From Bradysia coprophila (Eukaryota > Arthropoda > Insecta > Diptera > Sciaridae), in assembly GCF_014529535.1 (NCBI RefSeq), contig NW_023503972.1, positions 4,030,001 through 4,094,000 of the forward strand: DNA of 64,000 bases, in the 5' to 3' direction. This document shows, one piece after another, positions 23,831-35,642 of the stretch. The position numbers and the translations under genes are program-made. The notes beneath the pieces are model-generated. The model worked only from the letters and a program-made list of their open reading frames with translations, had not been told where the DNA came from and ran no database searches. Position 1 is the first letter of the stretch. The number at the start of each line of letters is the position of its first letter.

Positions 23831-25203
23831 ATGTTTACTTTTTCGAGCAAGCTATCGGTATCGGTATCGACATTTTTGAATAGATGTCGTTATATAATAG
23901 GTTTCTTCCATCGTACAGTAAAAACGAATTTTGACTGGCCGAAAACAACCAACCGTCATCCACAGAAGCAAACATAACCGCAACTTAAACAAATTTGTTC
24001 GTTAAAACTTCAAAGTGAGGTTGTGTTGGCTTCTCTGTGGATGACGATTGACATTTGGAACGGACTTGGAAGAAACCTATAGGTTTGTTCCAAGTAACTG
24101 TAAACCTTGCTGTAAACACGAAAGTTGACATGCCGAACACAGCCGATTACATCCACAGAGATGAACATAACCTAAACGTCTACAAATTTCCTTGTATAGA
24201 GTGTTATGATCAAGGCTGTAAACCGATCGGAGCGAGACCACCAAATACCAGTTAATTATAACTTGTCTTGGGGTACTTGTCAAAGTATGTGCTTCTCTTT
24301 TAACATTTCACGATGCAAGCGAGAGGACTAAGGACTAGTTTAATATAACTTGCCTTTTCAAAATATTTGTTGTTGTTGTTGTCTCGTTGGGCGAAGCCCC
24401 TTCCTTGTGGCGTGGATCTACTGATCCGTTATCAGCCAGGTCAATTTATAAAAAAAGTCTAAGATATCGTACACGCGTACAAATGTTCACAAAATTTAAA
24501 ATGGCGTCACCGCCATTTTGTAAAACAATAGTCTAAACTATTTGTCTTTCACGTATTTCCCTTTTAGATGGTAGGATAACCAAAGTAATATTTCACAAAA
24601 CACGTTCACTTCACGGTCCATTAAGGTGGCGGTCTAACCATCACAATTTGAGCTCGCTCCAGTCCCCAATACTGGCTCAAACATACGACATTTTACACGG
24701 TGAGTTTCAAAAAAAATTTATTCGACCTCTCGTGGACATGAAATTTTTTTAGTGGTTTTTGTAGAAGTAAGAATAACATAATAAGAAAAAATTTCGTCGG
24801 GAAATTTTTTAATTAGATCGATTTTTCGTTTTTTTCGAACCTGCGGGAAGCTTCGAAGACTGTTTCGACCTTACTTGTGACTTGTTTGATCATAAACAAG
24901 GCATCAGAACAGTCGGAGCGTTTGCTGCGACTTAGCCCCGTACAACCCGTAATCCTATTTCGTCCGCAACCATAATACGTCCGCAGCTCTAATAAGCCCG
25001 GAACCCTAATACGTCTACAACCCTCTAATGCGTCTGTTACCAAAATGCAAGTCAGGTTGGGCATTGTCAAATTTACTGAAACTGTTCATTTTTTAAATTG
25101 CGCATAGCACAATTACGAAAGCCCGTACGAAGTACCTTTCAAATAAAACCAACAATTTACGACATTATTTTAGAAACCCAAAATTTTTTGCCAACTTTCC
25201 ATT

Positions 25204-25924
25204 GAGTAGCGGCCTTAGTCCAAGGGCCCAAATTTGAAACTTTTTTTGCCATCATTCTATTCGGCATTCAATTATCTCTCAAATAAAACAAAAACTAGCA
25301 AAATCGAATGAGATTTACTCGATTTATGTGCAAAAAACACTTAGGGCCGAGTAGCGGCCTTAGTCCAAGGGCCCAAATTTGAAACTTTTTTCGCCACGTT
25401 GTTTTCGGTATTCAATTACCTTCCATAAAAAACTAAATCTAGCAAAATCGGATGAGATTTACTCGATTTATGTGCAAAAACCACTTAGGGCCGAGTAGCG
25501 GCCTTAGTCCAAGGGCCCAAATTTGAAACTTTTTTCGCCACGTTGTTTTCGGCATTCAATTACCTTCCATAAAAAACTAAATCTAGCAAAATCGGATGAG
25601 ATTTACTCGATTTATGTGCAAAAAACACTTAGGGCCGAGTAGCGGCCCTAGTCCAAGGGCCCAAATTTGAAACTTTTTTCGCCACGTTGTTTTCGGTATT
25701 CAATTACCTTCCATAAAAAACTAAATCTAGCAAAATCGGATGAGATTTACTCGATTTATGTGCAAAAAACACTTAGGGCCGAGTAGCGGCCTTAGTCCAA
25801 GGGCCCTAATTTGAAACTTTTTTCGTCACGTTCTTTTCGGTATTCAATTACCTTCCATAAAAAACTAAAACTAGCAAAATCGGATGAGATTTACTCGATT
25901 TATGTGCAAAAAACACTTAGGGCC
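25204..25924. repeat. 144-bp tandem repeat array, five units
   Basis: Units begin with GAGTAGCGGCCTTAGTCC at 25204, 25349, 25493, 25637 and 25781, and a decayed sixth starts at 25925. Spacing is 145, 144, 144 and 144. The inner units are nearly identical; the first and last are more diverged, as expected for an array homogenised from its middle. Confidence 0.93.
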
Positions 25925-26218
25925 GAGTAACGACCTTTGAGCCCTCCCAACAAGCCCATGTTGCATCTTACCCAAAAGCAATGTTCAGCAACTTTGTTCT
26001 ACTCGTCAATACCTTTCATTTGATATATCACAAGCAACTATTGCGTGCGTATTTCGGTAGATATTGTCGAAAGACTGAAAAACACCTATAGGGCCCTAGC
26101 TCTGGAGGGGCCGACCCTACCATGCCCATTTTCGAACTTGACCTTACTTTTGTCGATACCAATCGGGGAAAAAAAGAATTTTGAAAAAAGGTTGTGATTT
26201 ACTCAAGCTAGAGGGGTC

Positions 26219-26324
26219 ACGGACGGACGGACGGACGGACGGACGGACGGACGGACGGACGGACGGACGGACGGACGGACGGACGGATGGACGGACGGAC
26301 GGACGGACGGACGGACGGACGGAC
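26219..26324. repeat. (GGAC)n microsatellite
   Basis: About 26 copies of the tetramer with one GGAT interruption near 26285. It produces spurious open frames (PSVR repeats) on both strands. Confidence 0.97.
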
Positions 26325-27268
26325 ATTTTTTTTATTGCGGATTCGTCATCTATGAACATAACCAAATGCTTTGCCCTTACTGTCTGCTTCCAATTCGACG
26401 TGTTACAAACGGCATATTAATCTTATAAGCCCCCAGTACTTCGTACGGGGCTAAAAATATAGTTAAAGTAATCCAAGTACAGCCTTTAAAATTCACATCG
26501 ACCTAGGTGAATGACTTTCCTTCATAAAAGATGTTTGTTTGTAGTCATGAATGTCATGATTGGTATCGCTGTAAAGCTTAGACCTCAGGCTAAACAGTAA
26601 CTATATTTTTGTGATCAAACAAGTCACCATTAAGGTCCAAACAGTCTTCGAAGCTTCCCGCAGATTCGAAAAAAACGAAAAATCGATCTAATTAAAAATT
26701 TTCCCATCGAAATATTTTCATGTTATGTTGTTCTTACTCGTGATGCCGCCCTCTACAAAAAAAAACTAAAAACATTTCATGTTCACGAGAGGTCGAATAA
26801 TTTTTTTTTGAAGCTCACCGTGTTTACTGAGGAAACCTGGGAACCCGAGTATTTACCGAGGGCTGCAAGTCCTCACCGCATCTGATGTGAAGATTGTCAT
26901 AGGATGTACTCATATGTCTAAAATTAATTTCGCGGTCAAACTCAAAACAACTTTCGGCCGAAGTACTTTGTCCAGCTTCATCATTAAATCTGTAATTACT
27001 ATGCTGTTAAAGTAAATAAACCTCAATAAGAACAACACCAAATCATAGCGGTCAATGGACCAACGGAACCTCTTCTATTGAAGCACGTGCGAAAATCGAA
27101 CAAAATATTGATTCAGTCACTGTTACCAGTGGTGTTTGTATTGAGGGTTTTTCATTTAAAGTAGCGATTAGTGTTTGATAACATCAAAATCTTGCCTTAC
27201 ATAGTTCTAAAATATACTTTCCTAGGCAACAGAGTCTTTTGGCTGTCGATACCACATGACTAACCGTT

Positions 27269-29498
27269 CTATAAACACAAGTTTCTCAAAAGATTGAACA
27301 AGGCAATAGCAAAGTTCACAATCTGCAACAAAATGATCATTCCGAAAATCGATAAAAGGAAACGACTGTCCTAGCAGTATCCACCTACCGTAGCAAATGT
27401 TAATAAGTTCATCGGAAACAATTTGAAGATAACCAATTCATGAGGTCGTTTCAACGCTTCGCCCATGATGAGAATGCTTTTTTTAGCTGATTTAGACTGT
27501 TCAATCCAATTGCTTCGGAATAGACAATATAGCAGCTGACTGCTTTCGATTTTTATCGAATTTCCCAGATACATCACAACAAATATATTGATAATGCCGT
27601 ACAGAAACGTTAGGCTGAAGGCGGCGAGTTGAATTAAGAAATATTGGGAACTCTGTAATATGAAAAGTCTGTTGAAATTTATGTTCGTGTTTTGATGATA
27701 TTAAAGAGTTGCGTGCGGCGTGATTTAATAAAAAAAATTGGTCAGAATCTTAGACCAATTATCTATTTCGTATTTCATGTTGGGACCACATATTTTACGT
27801 AATTTTGTTCGAGATCTCCTGTCTAGCTTTGATTAGGCTTGATTTAGATTTACAAAAAAAAACACTCCTCCGTTAAGCTAAACCACCTCTTTTCTTTGTT
27901 AAAGAGTAAACGGAGTGCTTTTTAAGTAAGTGGAAATCAAGACTTACGCTAGAACTATATGTTTGGTCACATTTGTGATCAATGTCTTGAATCAGTCGAA
28001 AATCGAAGTTATAACTTCCAGTACAAAAACGATTTTATTGCTTGCACCATGCGAAAGTTGACTATTACACGGCTGTTTTTATCATTTTATTCGATCCATT
28101 GTACGCGCATTACTTCATGAAGAATTACTTTCGCAGCATCCATTGTATTTTGCAATGACCAATGACTGCCTTTAAACTCTATTTTTCTTGTAGCGGCAAA
28201 CACTCATGAAAAGGAACTTAAATCAATTGTCATGATAGTTCGTCGATTCGCAGATAAGACGACGACCTCCAATTGGTGTCTCCTCCACATTTCATCTTAC
28301 TCTTTCAAAATAACAGTTTCTGAACTTATACCTAGACTGGTATTTCGTACGATATAACACCAGTTTGTAGAAGATGCAACTTTCGTAAGATTTACGTAGA
28401 ATGTTACATCAATACATGTAGGCGTTGACGCCTTTGATATTAAGAGGGCGAACACATACTACCAAACATTTCAGCCATACACTAACAACTGACTATGGGA
28501 TCTAATTTGCAAGTGTTCGGTAGAAAGGATGTGAAATGGTCGTTAAGTTTTCGTACTGATTTACAACGATTTTATACTCACATATGCCAAAATGAAGTTT
28601 GATGAGCAAATCGAAATGCAACTGGTAACAATCTGTGCAATAAATATACATGAAAAGCTGCGTCTGAACTGTTCTATTAACCTGCGATCCGAAAAGAGAA
28701 CACAACTTGAATAAAACATCCACAACATCATCCGTAATTGCTGTTGTACCCGAATATTTTCTGATGAGTTTCGACCAAATCAATAAAATCCCGATCGTAA
28801 GTATCGTATTCTGGCAACAGATTCTCTTCGCGTACTGTTGTTTGCGGTACACCCAAATTCGCAATCTGATTTCCAAACACTTGATACTTGATCGAACAAT
28901 TGAGCATCACATACCAAATTACTACGGTCAGTAGATTGATGACGAAAATCAGAAAGATCTGTAGCGCTAATGGTGTATAGATCATCCAATAAATCATTTC
29001 ACCATACTCCCAATTCATCGAGTAATTCATGAACATCGGCAACTGTTTGTTGCCAGAAAACATAGGCAATGGTAATACGACTAGCATAAACACAACGAAT
29101 GCCAACGTCGTCAGGTACACATGCACAAATTTCATAAACTTTTTTATTCTCTCCTTCACTTGCAAAAATACTTCGTAATCGGAGATATTGTGAGTCACGA
29201 TCGCATCACTGACAAAGAACAGAATCGTTTCTTTATGCCGTATGAGGTAAATCCATTTCACTGTCATAACTATCGCGAAAATCTCCACTTGTGCTAGAAA
29301 TAATGACTCACTTGTATCTTCACTAATCCACGCACACAGAACTAAGGCACTTTGAAAGAGGATCATCGTTGATGAGTAAAGCAATTTTCTTCCAACTGTA
29401 CGAGCAACGGACACTTTTTCATCGGTTCTCCAATAACCGCACTCATAAAATGTCGCCAAAATTCGACAGAATGTGGGATGCATTTCTACTTTGTACAT
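27269..29498 (-). CDS. Insect odorant receptor (7tm_6 family)
   Basis: Exons (minus) 29498-28750, 28681-28582, 27652-27389 and 27322-27269 give 388 aa, the usual length for the family. The long first exon encodes several hydrophobic segments. The C-terminal exons carry the family pattern: a hydrophobic segment, then YLGNSIKIES, a W-containing loop, KRPHELVIFKLFPMNLLTFAT and a final hydrophobic stretch. Members form ligand-gated cation channels with Orco in olfactory neuron dendrites. An apparent frame break near 28750 is removed by a 68-nt intron (28749-28682). Intron 2 (27653-28581) is unusually long and contains repeat fragments. A TATAAAA on the minus strand at 29560-29554 is well placed, 56-62 bp before the ATG. 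The specific receptor cannot be named. Confidence 0.9.
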
Positions 29499-29553
29499 TT
29501 TGATCCGTTGAATTCTATGTCCGTTTTTATTGGATGGTTGTACGCAACTAGGG

Positions 29554-29560
29554 TTTTATA
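29554..29560 (-). promoter_or_regulatory. TATA box of the odorant receptor gene
   Basis: TATAAAA on the minus strand, 56-62 bp upstream of the ATG, which allows a start site about 30 bp downstream and a short leader. Confidence 0.5.
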
Positions 29561-29954
29561 TCATACAACTGATTGCATTGACATAAATATAACGAAGCAG
29601 TTTTAAGTATCTCACGAAAACTTGTTAATAAATTATGCATGAAGTAAAGCCCTAAGGTGTATGTTTTATTTCCTTCTGTACCGGGGTGCACTGGCAGAAA
29701 TTACATATAATGTATTTATCATTTTAACGAAGTCGAAAAGGCAGCTATGACAACATATAATTTTTGGACCCGTACAAAGTGCTGGGGTCTTTCATTTTTG
29801 TAATGTTGTCATCATCATAGCTTCCTGTGTCCAAAGTTTGTGCACCTGCTAAGTTTGTATATGGAATCGAATTCACCTTGCAAAACGCAACCGAATTCAA
29901 TGTGTGTGCAACATAACGAAACAAAATTCACCTGAAAGTAGGGAACCGTTCGTC

Positions 29955-30234
29955 AAGGTAAATATACATACTGAAGGTAACGCAGACCCTCAGGGAATAG
30001 CAAGAAATACGGATCCAAAGTTTCGGGTGAATATAAGATTTGTTATGTTGCATCCGTGACATTTGGCATGATCATGTTTTTGGAACTGCGTTGTTTAGTA
30101 TTGAGTGTCGGCATGTGTTGCAACCTAACAAAGTGAATTTGACTTGTGTCCAACGTTATAAAGATTATATTCACCCGAAACTTTGGATCCGTGTGTAACT
30201 GCGGATTTGCATTACCTTCAGTGTTTATATACTT
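29955..30234. repeat. Inverted repeat, related to a copy at 38372-38516
   Basis: Arms about 29955-30048 and 30146-30234 share ACTGAAGGTAA, ACGGATCCAAAGTTTCGGGT and GTGAATATAA in opposite orientation. The stretch 30090-30240 recurs in direct orientation at 38372-38516 (AACCTAACAAAGTGAAT, TTATATTCACCCGAAA, GGATTTGCATTACCTTCAGT). It is probably a dispersed mobile family. Confidence 0.65.
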
Positions 30235-31394
30235 TGCCGTTCGTAACCTGCTCGTTTGCACTATCTTCAATGTTTGTTTACTTTGGGGATGGTGGTATAC
30301 AGTGTTGCAGTGTAGTGTCAAGGTATATGACTATGGACAAATAGACGATTCGTGTCCTTACGGGTCTCCCTTATATTTAAGCTTACAAAATCGGTATAAA
30401 ATAGTGTGTGGTTTGCACTGTGCATTTATGTATGCGTCGAACCTACCGATGATATGCAGACTATAGGAAGTCTATAGTACAATCCCGGTTGATTCAAATT
30501 CTGAAACAATTCTTGACCGACTTTGAGGGCATGGCATTTATGTGACATTTATTATTCAAATGTGAAAAATGTATCACTGTCCTACATTATTCCCAGACAC
30601 GAAATAATATTGGTACACGTAGAGTTATGCGAATAATTTGCTGTTCGATTGAAAATTATTTTATTGTGGACGCGATTTAAATATAAACCAACGTTAAATG
30701 CATTTTTGAGGGTATTATTATAGTGTTTCAGTTCGGACAGTTGGAACAGTATTCGAGCGGGGAAATTTGTATTATATACACCTGTAGGCGTATTAGTTAT
30801 TTACTTAGGTATCTGATGTGGACGGTATATTTTAGGCAATTTAGCGAGTTGAAGCTCGAACGAAGAGAGCATTCGTTGTCGAATTGTCAGTCGATAAAAT
30901 AAACCTTGCAGTCAGGTGCCGTTAGTTGAGAAGACAAAATATACCACTAAAATCGTGTACAAAAATGTCTTGACTCCCTTCGACTAATGACTCCTTACGA
31001 CTAATGACTCATTTCGACTATTGACTCCCTCTAACGTGAGGTGAAGGACATCAAAAGGTACACAAATCATGGTTGTGAATACCACAGAAAAGCAAAATAT
31101 CCAGCGATGACCTTCTCGGTTTCGTTAAATCGGCGAATAGTTTTTTTTAACCATACACGCCATGCAAACACTCTTACTCTTAGAACACATAATTTCCATA
31201 GTAACATTTTCAGCTGTTGTTTGATCAATTTCGTAGAGCAACATACCGTCGGATATTTCCTTCACATTAGTTTTAGCTAACATTTTGCTAGAAAAAGACA
31301 CCATTTACCAAAGCTTATTAGTGTTTGTTCTGTCGTCAAAGCCAAGACGGTCTTTAGTGGGATAACTGCGTAATCAATCTATTTCTTCTTCGCA

Positions 31395-34300
31395 ATGGCC
31401 AAATCTGCAGCGAAAGCCGCTGTGGATCCAAATGTCCTCGAAATGGATCAAATAGCCGAGACCGAGCTACAACGGCTACAGAAACAAGTAAAATTAAATT
31501 TGAAAGCCGAGTGTTTTCTTGTGAAAATTCGGTTCTATTTCCGCCAAATCATTTTTTAGTTGAGAAAAATGGAAAAGGACCGTGTCACATACATCGAAGA
31601 CAAGAAATGCAAACAAGTGAAAAAGAGTAAAATTATTGAAATGCTAAAAATGGAACGGATAAATTTGAGAGATCAATTGAATTCATACGAGCAGGGTCCG
31701 TTTGCTAAGAAGACTACAGAAGTATTCGATTTTATGTTCCCTTGCATTGGTGTGATCTGTTTGAAAAATTAAATTTGTTTCAGAACGAAAAGAAACTAAA
31801 AGTGTTAATGGAACAAAAAGACGACGTTCAAAAGAAATTCGATGAACAAAAGGTTAATTTATGGGAACTCGAAGGGCACATCAAGAAGGTTCAGCAATCT
31901 GAAATTATCCGAAGGTTGAGGGAACTATGAAAATATCTGTTTTTCAGTTGGAAAAGGAGTTACAAAAGGTGCAAGAAAATCAAATGACTGAAAAAAAGTA
32001 CAAAGAAGAAATATTTAAGGCGCAAGCCGACATATACAAATTGGAAAATCAACTGGACGTTGTCAACAAAAAGTGTGGCGAGGTAATGGCAAAAAATGCT
32101 AGTCTGAGAGAAGTTATCGACCATATTTTACTGGAAAGGTGAGACGATTGATGAGATTTTGTCTCTCGCTACTTTAATTTGTCCTTTTATCAGGGCAAAT
32201 TTTAATGAAATGTGGCAGAAGATAGTACTAAAGTTGGAGCAGGGGAAAAAGTATATCGTTGAACTGATTGACCAATCAACAGTGAGTATTATTCCATCTA
32301 CATTGCGGTAGGAGTAGATATCGCACTAAAGCGGTTTCCTTTCAGACAGCATACGATCAGCGCGAGGAAATCTGCAACAAAATCCAAAATTTGAAAGAAA
32401 AGGGACAGACCGAAGGTACCGTTCATCTGCAGGTCTGAGGACATAGTAATGTTAATATGCGGGCACAATTGAAAAACTAAATTGATTTTTAGGAAATGAG
32501 AGAACTTCAGCGGAAATTGGATCACGACGCAAAGTTACAACAATTTTTCGGAATCAAAGGGCAGCGACGCACGAATGTCGACTTGGAAATTCGTGAAGCG
32601 AATAAAAAGGTTCAAGTTCAAGAGCAGCTCGAACATCAAATAAACAATTATCAGAATATACTCGATAACATTAAAGTGAGTATACCCAAGCAGCATCCTG
32701 CCTTACGTTCGACTGACATATCACCTACATATTTTTCATTTACTGCCGTTTTATGATATATTTTCTAGACTCTGTCAGGTGAAACGCAAATAGCGAACCT
32801 TACGTCGTATTTCTCGAAGCAGGAAGAGGAAAATTTTGCGTTGTTTAACTACGTCAATGAGCTGAGCTACGAGGTGGAAACGTTAAACGAGTCGGTGCAA
32901 TTGATACAGGATGACATTGGTATGTAACTGGCCCTGTACTGTTTTTTTTTCAGTCAACAAATTTAAACCAAAAACATCCCTCGGCAAAATAGAGATTTGA
33001 ATCTAAAAGAGGGGCGGTAAAAGTCAAGAGTTTTTTTTTAGAGTTTATTCTGAAAAATTCGGAAAAAAGTTCTGAAAATTCCGAAAAAAAATCCAAATTT
33101 CTTCGGAACCTTTTCAGAATGAAATTTACAAAAATCAGCCCTTGGATAAGGCCGGTTGAAACTTTATGTTAACAAAGCCGGGCCTCCTTAAAGGATTTTT
33201 ATTCTAAAAAATTCTGAAAATTTCCATACAATTCCAAAAAAAATCCAAAAAAGAATATCCGAATTTTTCAGAATTTTTAGTACAAAAGACACAAACAACA
33301 AAAACAGCAGAGAGGGAGATAGTTACAGGCCTCCCAAAAATCTCCTAAAAATTCAAAAAGGTTCCTAAAATCTACTAAAACTTCTAAAATGAATGGGACT
33401 TCGAACGTCTCATTATCAATAACCTCCTATAAATTAGGATCAAGATCAATCCACTGAGTAAAATAACATAGAAAATTTCACTTCCCATTTCTTGGATCGC
33501 AATATAGTATATTTCCAGGGCCTATTTTAAGGTAATTAAATTTCCAAAAATTCTTATATTTTTCCATCAATTTTTTTCATTTTATCTAAAAACACAACAG
33601 ATTGCATTGTAAATGTTGTTTTTACTGCCTTTTTAGTTGTTTTTCATCTCTTTGAGCTTAACTCATTACTTTGGAATGACATCTGTCAGAAATTTTTGGA
33701 AATTAAATTCCTTAAAATAGGCCCTGCTAGGATTACTAGGATTCATCACTTGGCGTCGCTCCATCCTTGGATGTTTTCACCACCGTGGTCGAAAACACAC
33801 CTTTTTGATCCGAGTGATAATTTTTTTTTGTATAGAGCACGGTAGAGTAAAATAAACTTTTAAACGGTTTTATCAAGCTCACGCACGAGCGTGTACCAGC
33901 CTCAATCGTATAATCGAGTATGGACAGTTTTGATCAGTTGAAAAACAGCTAACAAGTCCATGCTGAAATTTCACTGCCTCTGACTGTGTTACTAATAATT
34001 GATTTGGCAAATGCTTAAAATTTGAGTTTTCTGGTAACTTTTGATGACTACAATTTTTCTGTAAAATCGGCCTAAATACCTGGTCTAAGAGTATGCTACA
34101 ACACAACGTGAGTTTAATTTTGCTACATACTGGAACGAACAAGACAATACTTTGCATGAAAGGATGTTATAAGAAATAGATATTTCAAAGCAATAGCCAT
34201 TGTAAAAGGAAAAATTTGAGTTCTGTACACGAAATAGGGCTTATCAGAATTTGTACAATGGTGATTTTATCACAAAAATAGTGGCCTTCTTCCAGGGCCT

Positions 34301-35556
34301 ATTTTAAGGAAATTAAATTTCCAAAAATTCTCAAATTTTTCCATCACTTTTCGTCATTTTATCTAAAAACACAACAAATTGCATCGTAAATGTTCTTACT
34401 GCCTTTTTAGTTGTTTTTTATGTCTTTGAGCTTAACTGATTACTTCGGAATGAGATCTAACAGAAAACAAAATTTAAAAATCTTAAGAATTTTTATGAAA
34501 TTTGTGAAATTTTTGGAAATTAAATTCCTTAAAATAGGCTCTGCCTTCTTCCATATCAAGCTATTTGTACAAAGAAAACCTAAGTCTAAAAACCTCCTAA
34601 AACTCCTAAACAAGCAGAATTTTTAAAGCGTGGGAGGCCTGTAGTTTACTCCGCCTGCGTCAGTTCAAAGCAAAGACTGTTTGAGCGTACTATGCACATC
34701 GAAAGTGACGAAGAAAAAATCGAATGCAACATTTCTTTTGAAGAATCGGATCCAGTTGCCAAAGGTCATCTGTTTGTCCCTATAATCCTAAGGAGTCACC
34801 TGTTTCTGCCTGGAATCCACAACCACTTTCAAAAATGTTTCGGTTCATTTGTAGCCAGTGGGTCGTCATCGAAGACCGAAAAAGTTTTTCTTAGCGACGA
34901 TACAGCATGCGAGCTGCGGGACAAGTAAAACCTGACCAATGAGTAGTTTAAAAAAAAAGAAAACTTTGAGTACATTCCTTCCAAGACTTCCGCTACGTCG
35001 ACAAAGTGGTTCTAGGGTGGGATCCATACCTTTCTAGGCACACAGAGCTCACTGCCCTGGAAAATACGACCGATAAGTAGTTTCTTAGTCCATTCCTAAA
35101 AATATATTTTGTTGACAGACAAACAGAAAGGCGAAATGGAATCTAAGGAAAAATCCCAACTGGAGACAATCGAAACACTCGAACAGGAATGTGTATTGAG
35201 TAAAGAAAAGGTGAAGCTTTCCACATTAAGTCGACACCAAAAATTCTCTCTGACTTTCAACCGTCATACATCAGGCGGACGAAGCTACACAAATGCAACT
35301 CAAAATCGAAATCGAACTGGATCAATTGCTGCACGGTGTCGAGCAAATATTTGGACTTATTCGTTGCGGCGATGCACCAATTTTGGAATTGTTAAAAACG
35401 CAAAAGGTCATCACACCGTACAACGTGAAACTGTTTTTAGGCATCATCAAACGGCAAACGAATCAAATAATAAACCGAGTGCATGTCACCGAGCCGCCGG
35501 TGAAAATACTGGCGAAAAAAGATCGCATCCCGAAGTTTAATATAAAAGACAAATGA
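31395..35556 (+). CDS. Outer dynein arm docking complex coiled-coil protein (CCDC63/ODAD1 type)
   Basis: Ten exons: 31395-31487, 31560-31721, 31784-31888, 31948-32138, 32194-32281, 32346-32432, 32493-32675, 32769-32919, 35119-35210 and 35275-35556. They give 477 aa. The protein is a near-continuous coiled coil with LQRKLDHDAKLQQFFGIKGQ (exon 7), which I associate with CCDC63/CCDC114-family proteins, and a C-terminal region ending in a basic tail. These proteins anchor outer dynein arms to axonemal doublets; in a fly that implies expression in sperm or ciliated sensory neurons. Exon 3's donor (AAG then GTTCAG) is non-consensus and is the least certain junction. Intron 8 is 2.2 kb and holds two MITEs. 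AATAAA lies at 35600-35605. Its stop is 86 bp from the stop of the convergent ste14. Confidence 0.85.
33516..33726. mobile_element. MITE, CAGGGCCTATTTT family, copy without intact duplication
   Basis: Ends CAGGGCCTATTTTAAGG and AAAATAGGCCCTG, with inner ATTAAATTTCCAAAAATT in inverted form. The 8-bp flanks do not match, so this copy is older or rearranged. It is about 80 percent alike, by eye, to the copy at 34293-34543. Confidence 0.75.
34293..34543. mobile_element. hAT-like MITE with 8-bp duplication CCTTCTTC
   Basis: Ends CAGGGCCTATTTTAAGG and CCTTAAAATAGGCTCTG, flanked on both sides by CCTTCTTC (34285-34292 and 34544-34551). It lies in intron 8 of the dynein docking gene. Confidence 0.9.
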
Positions 35557-35642
35557 TTGGATTGATGTTGGCTACGTACGTACACGGGTGCGTTTAATCA
35601 ATAAAATTTCATTTTTCTATAAATCTAGGTCGCTACGATTAG

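Larger units (their letters stand above)
24696..26822. mobile_element. 2.1-kb inverted-repeat element carrying a satellite-like array
   Basis: Left arm about 24696-24893 and right arm about 26612-26822 are inverted copies with moderate divergence. Both hold CACGGTGAG ends, a TCGTG segment, a TCGATTTTTCGTTTTTTTCG segment and CTTCGAAGACTGTTT. TTTA flanks both ends (24692-24695 and 26823-26826). Inside are five 144-bp tandem units and a GGAC microsatellite, but no long open frame of coding character. Ends and 4-bp duplication resemble the element at 15979-17378. It appears non-autonomous. Confidence 0.8.
21650..27268. other. Repeat-rich intergenic region
   Basis: No gene recognised in 5.6 kb. 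It holds a nested MITE pair (22290-22566 and 22347-22533), two adjacent inverted-repeat units around 23247-23830, and a 2.1-kb element (24696-26822) enclosing a 144-bp array and a microsatellite. Open frames such as 26144-26365 come from the GGAC repeat itself. Confidence 0.6.
29499..31394. other. Intergenic region between two diverging genes
   Basis: It separates the odorant receptor (minus) and the dynein docking gene (plus). It holds the inverted repeat 29955-30234 and shows no supported coding sequence. Three copies of a short GACTA(A/T)TGACTC motif occur near 30980-31030. Confidence 0.5.

Noticed and set aside
26144..26420. Open frames on both strands with PSVR and TDGR repeats
   Set aside because: They are produced by the GGAC microsatellite.
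28728..28876. Apparent frameshift near the end of the odorant receptor's first open frame
   Set aside because: A 68-nt intron (28749-28682) restores a good receptor sequence in a third frame; the competing open frame 28502-28876 is partly intronic.
34692..34928. 78-codon ATG open frame inside intron 8 of the dynein docking gene
   Set aside because: No resemblance to a family and no splice signals that keep the docking protein frame.
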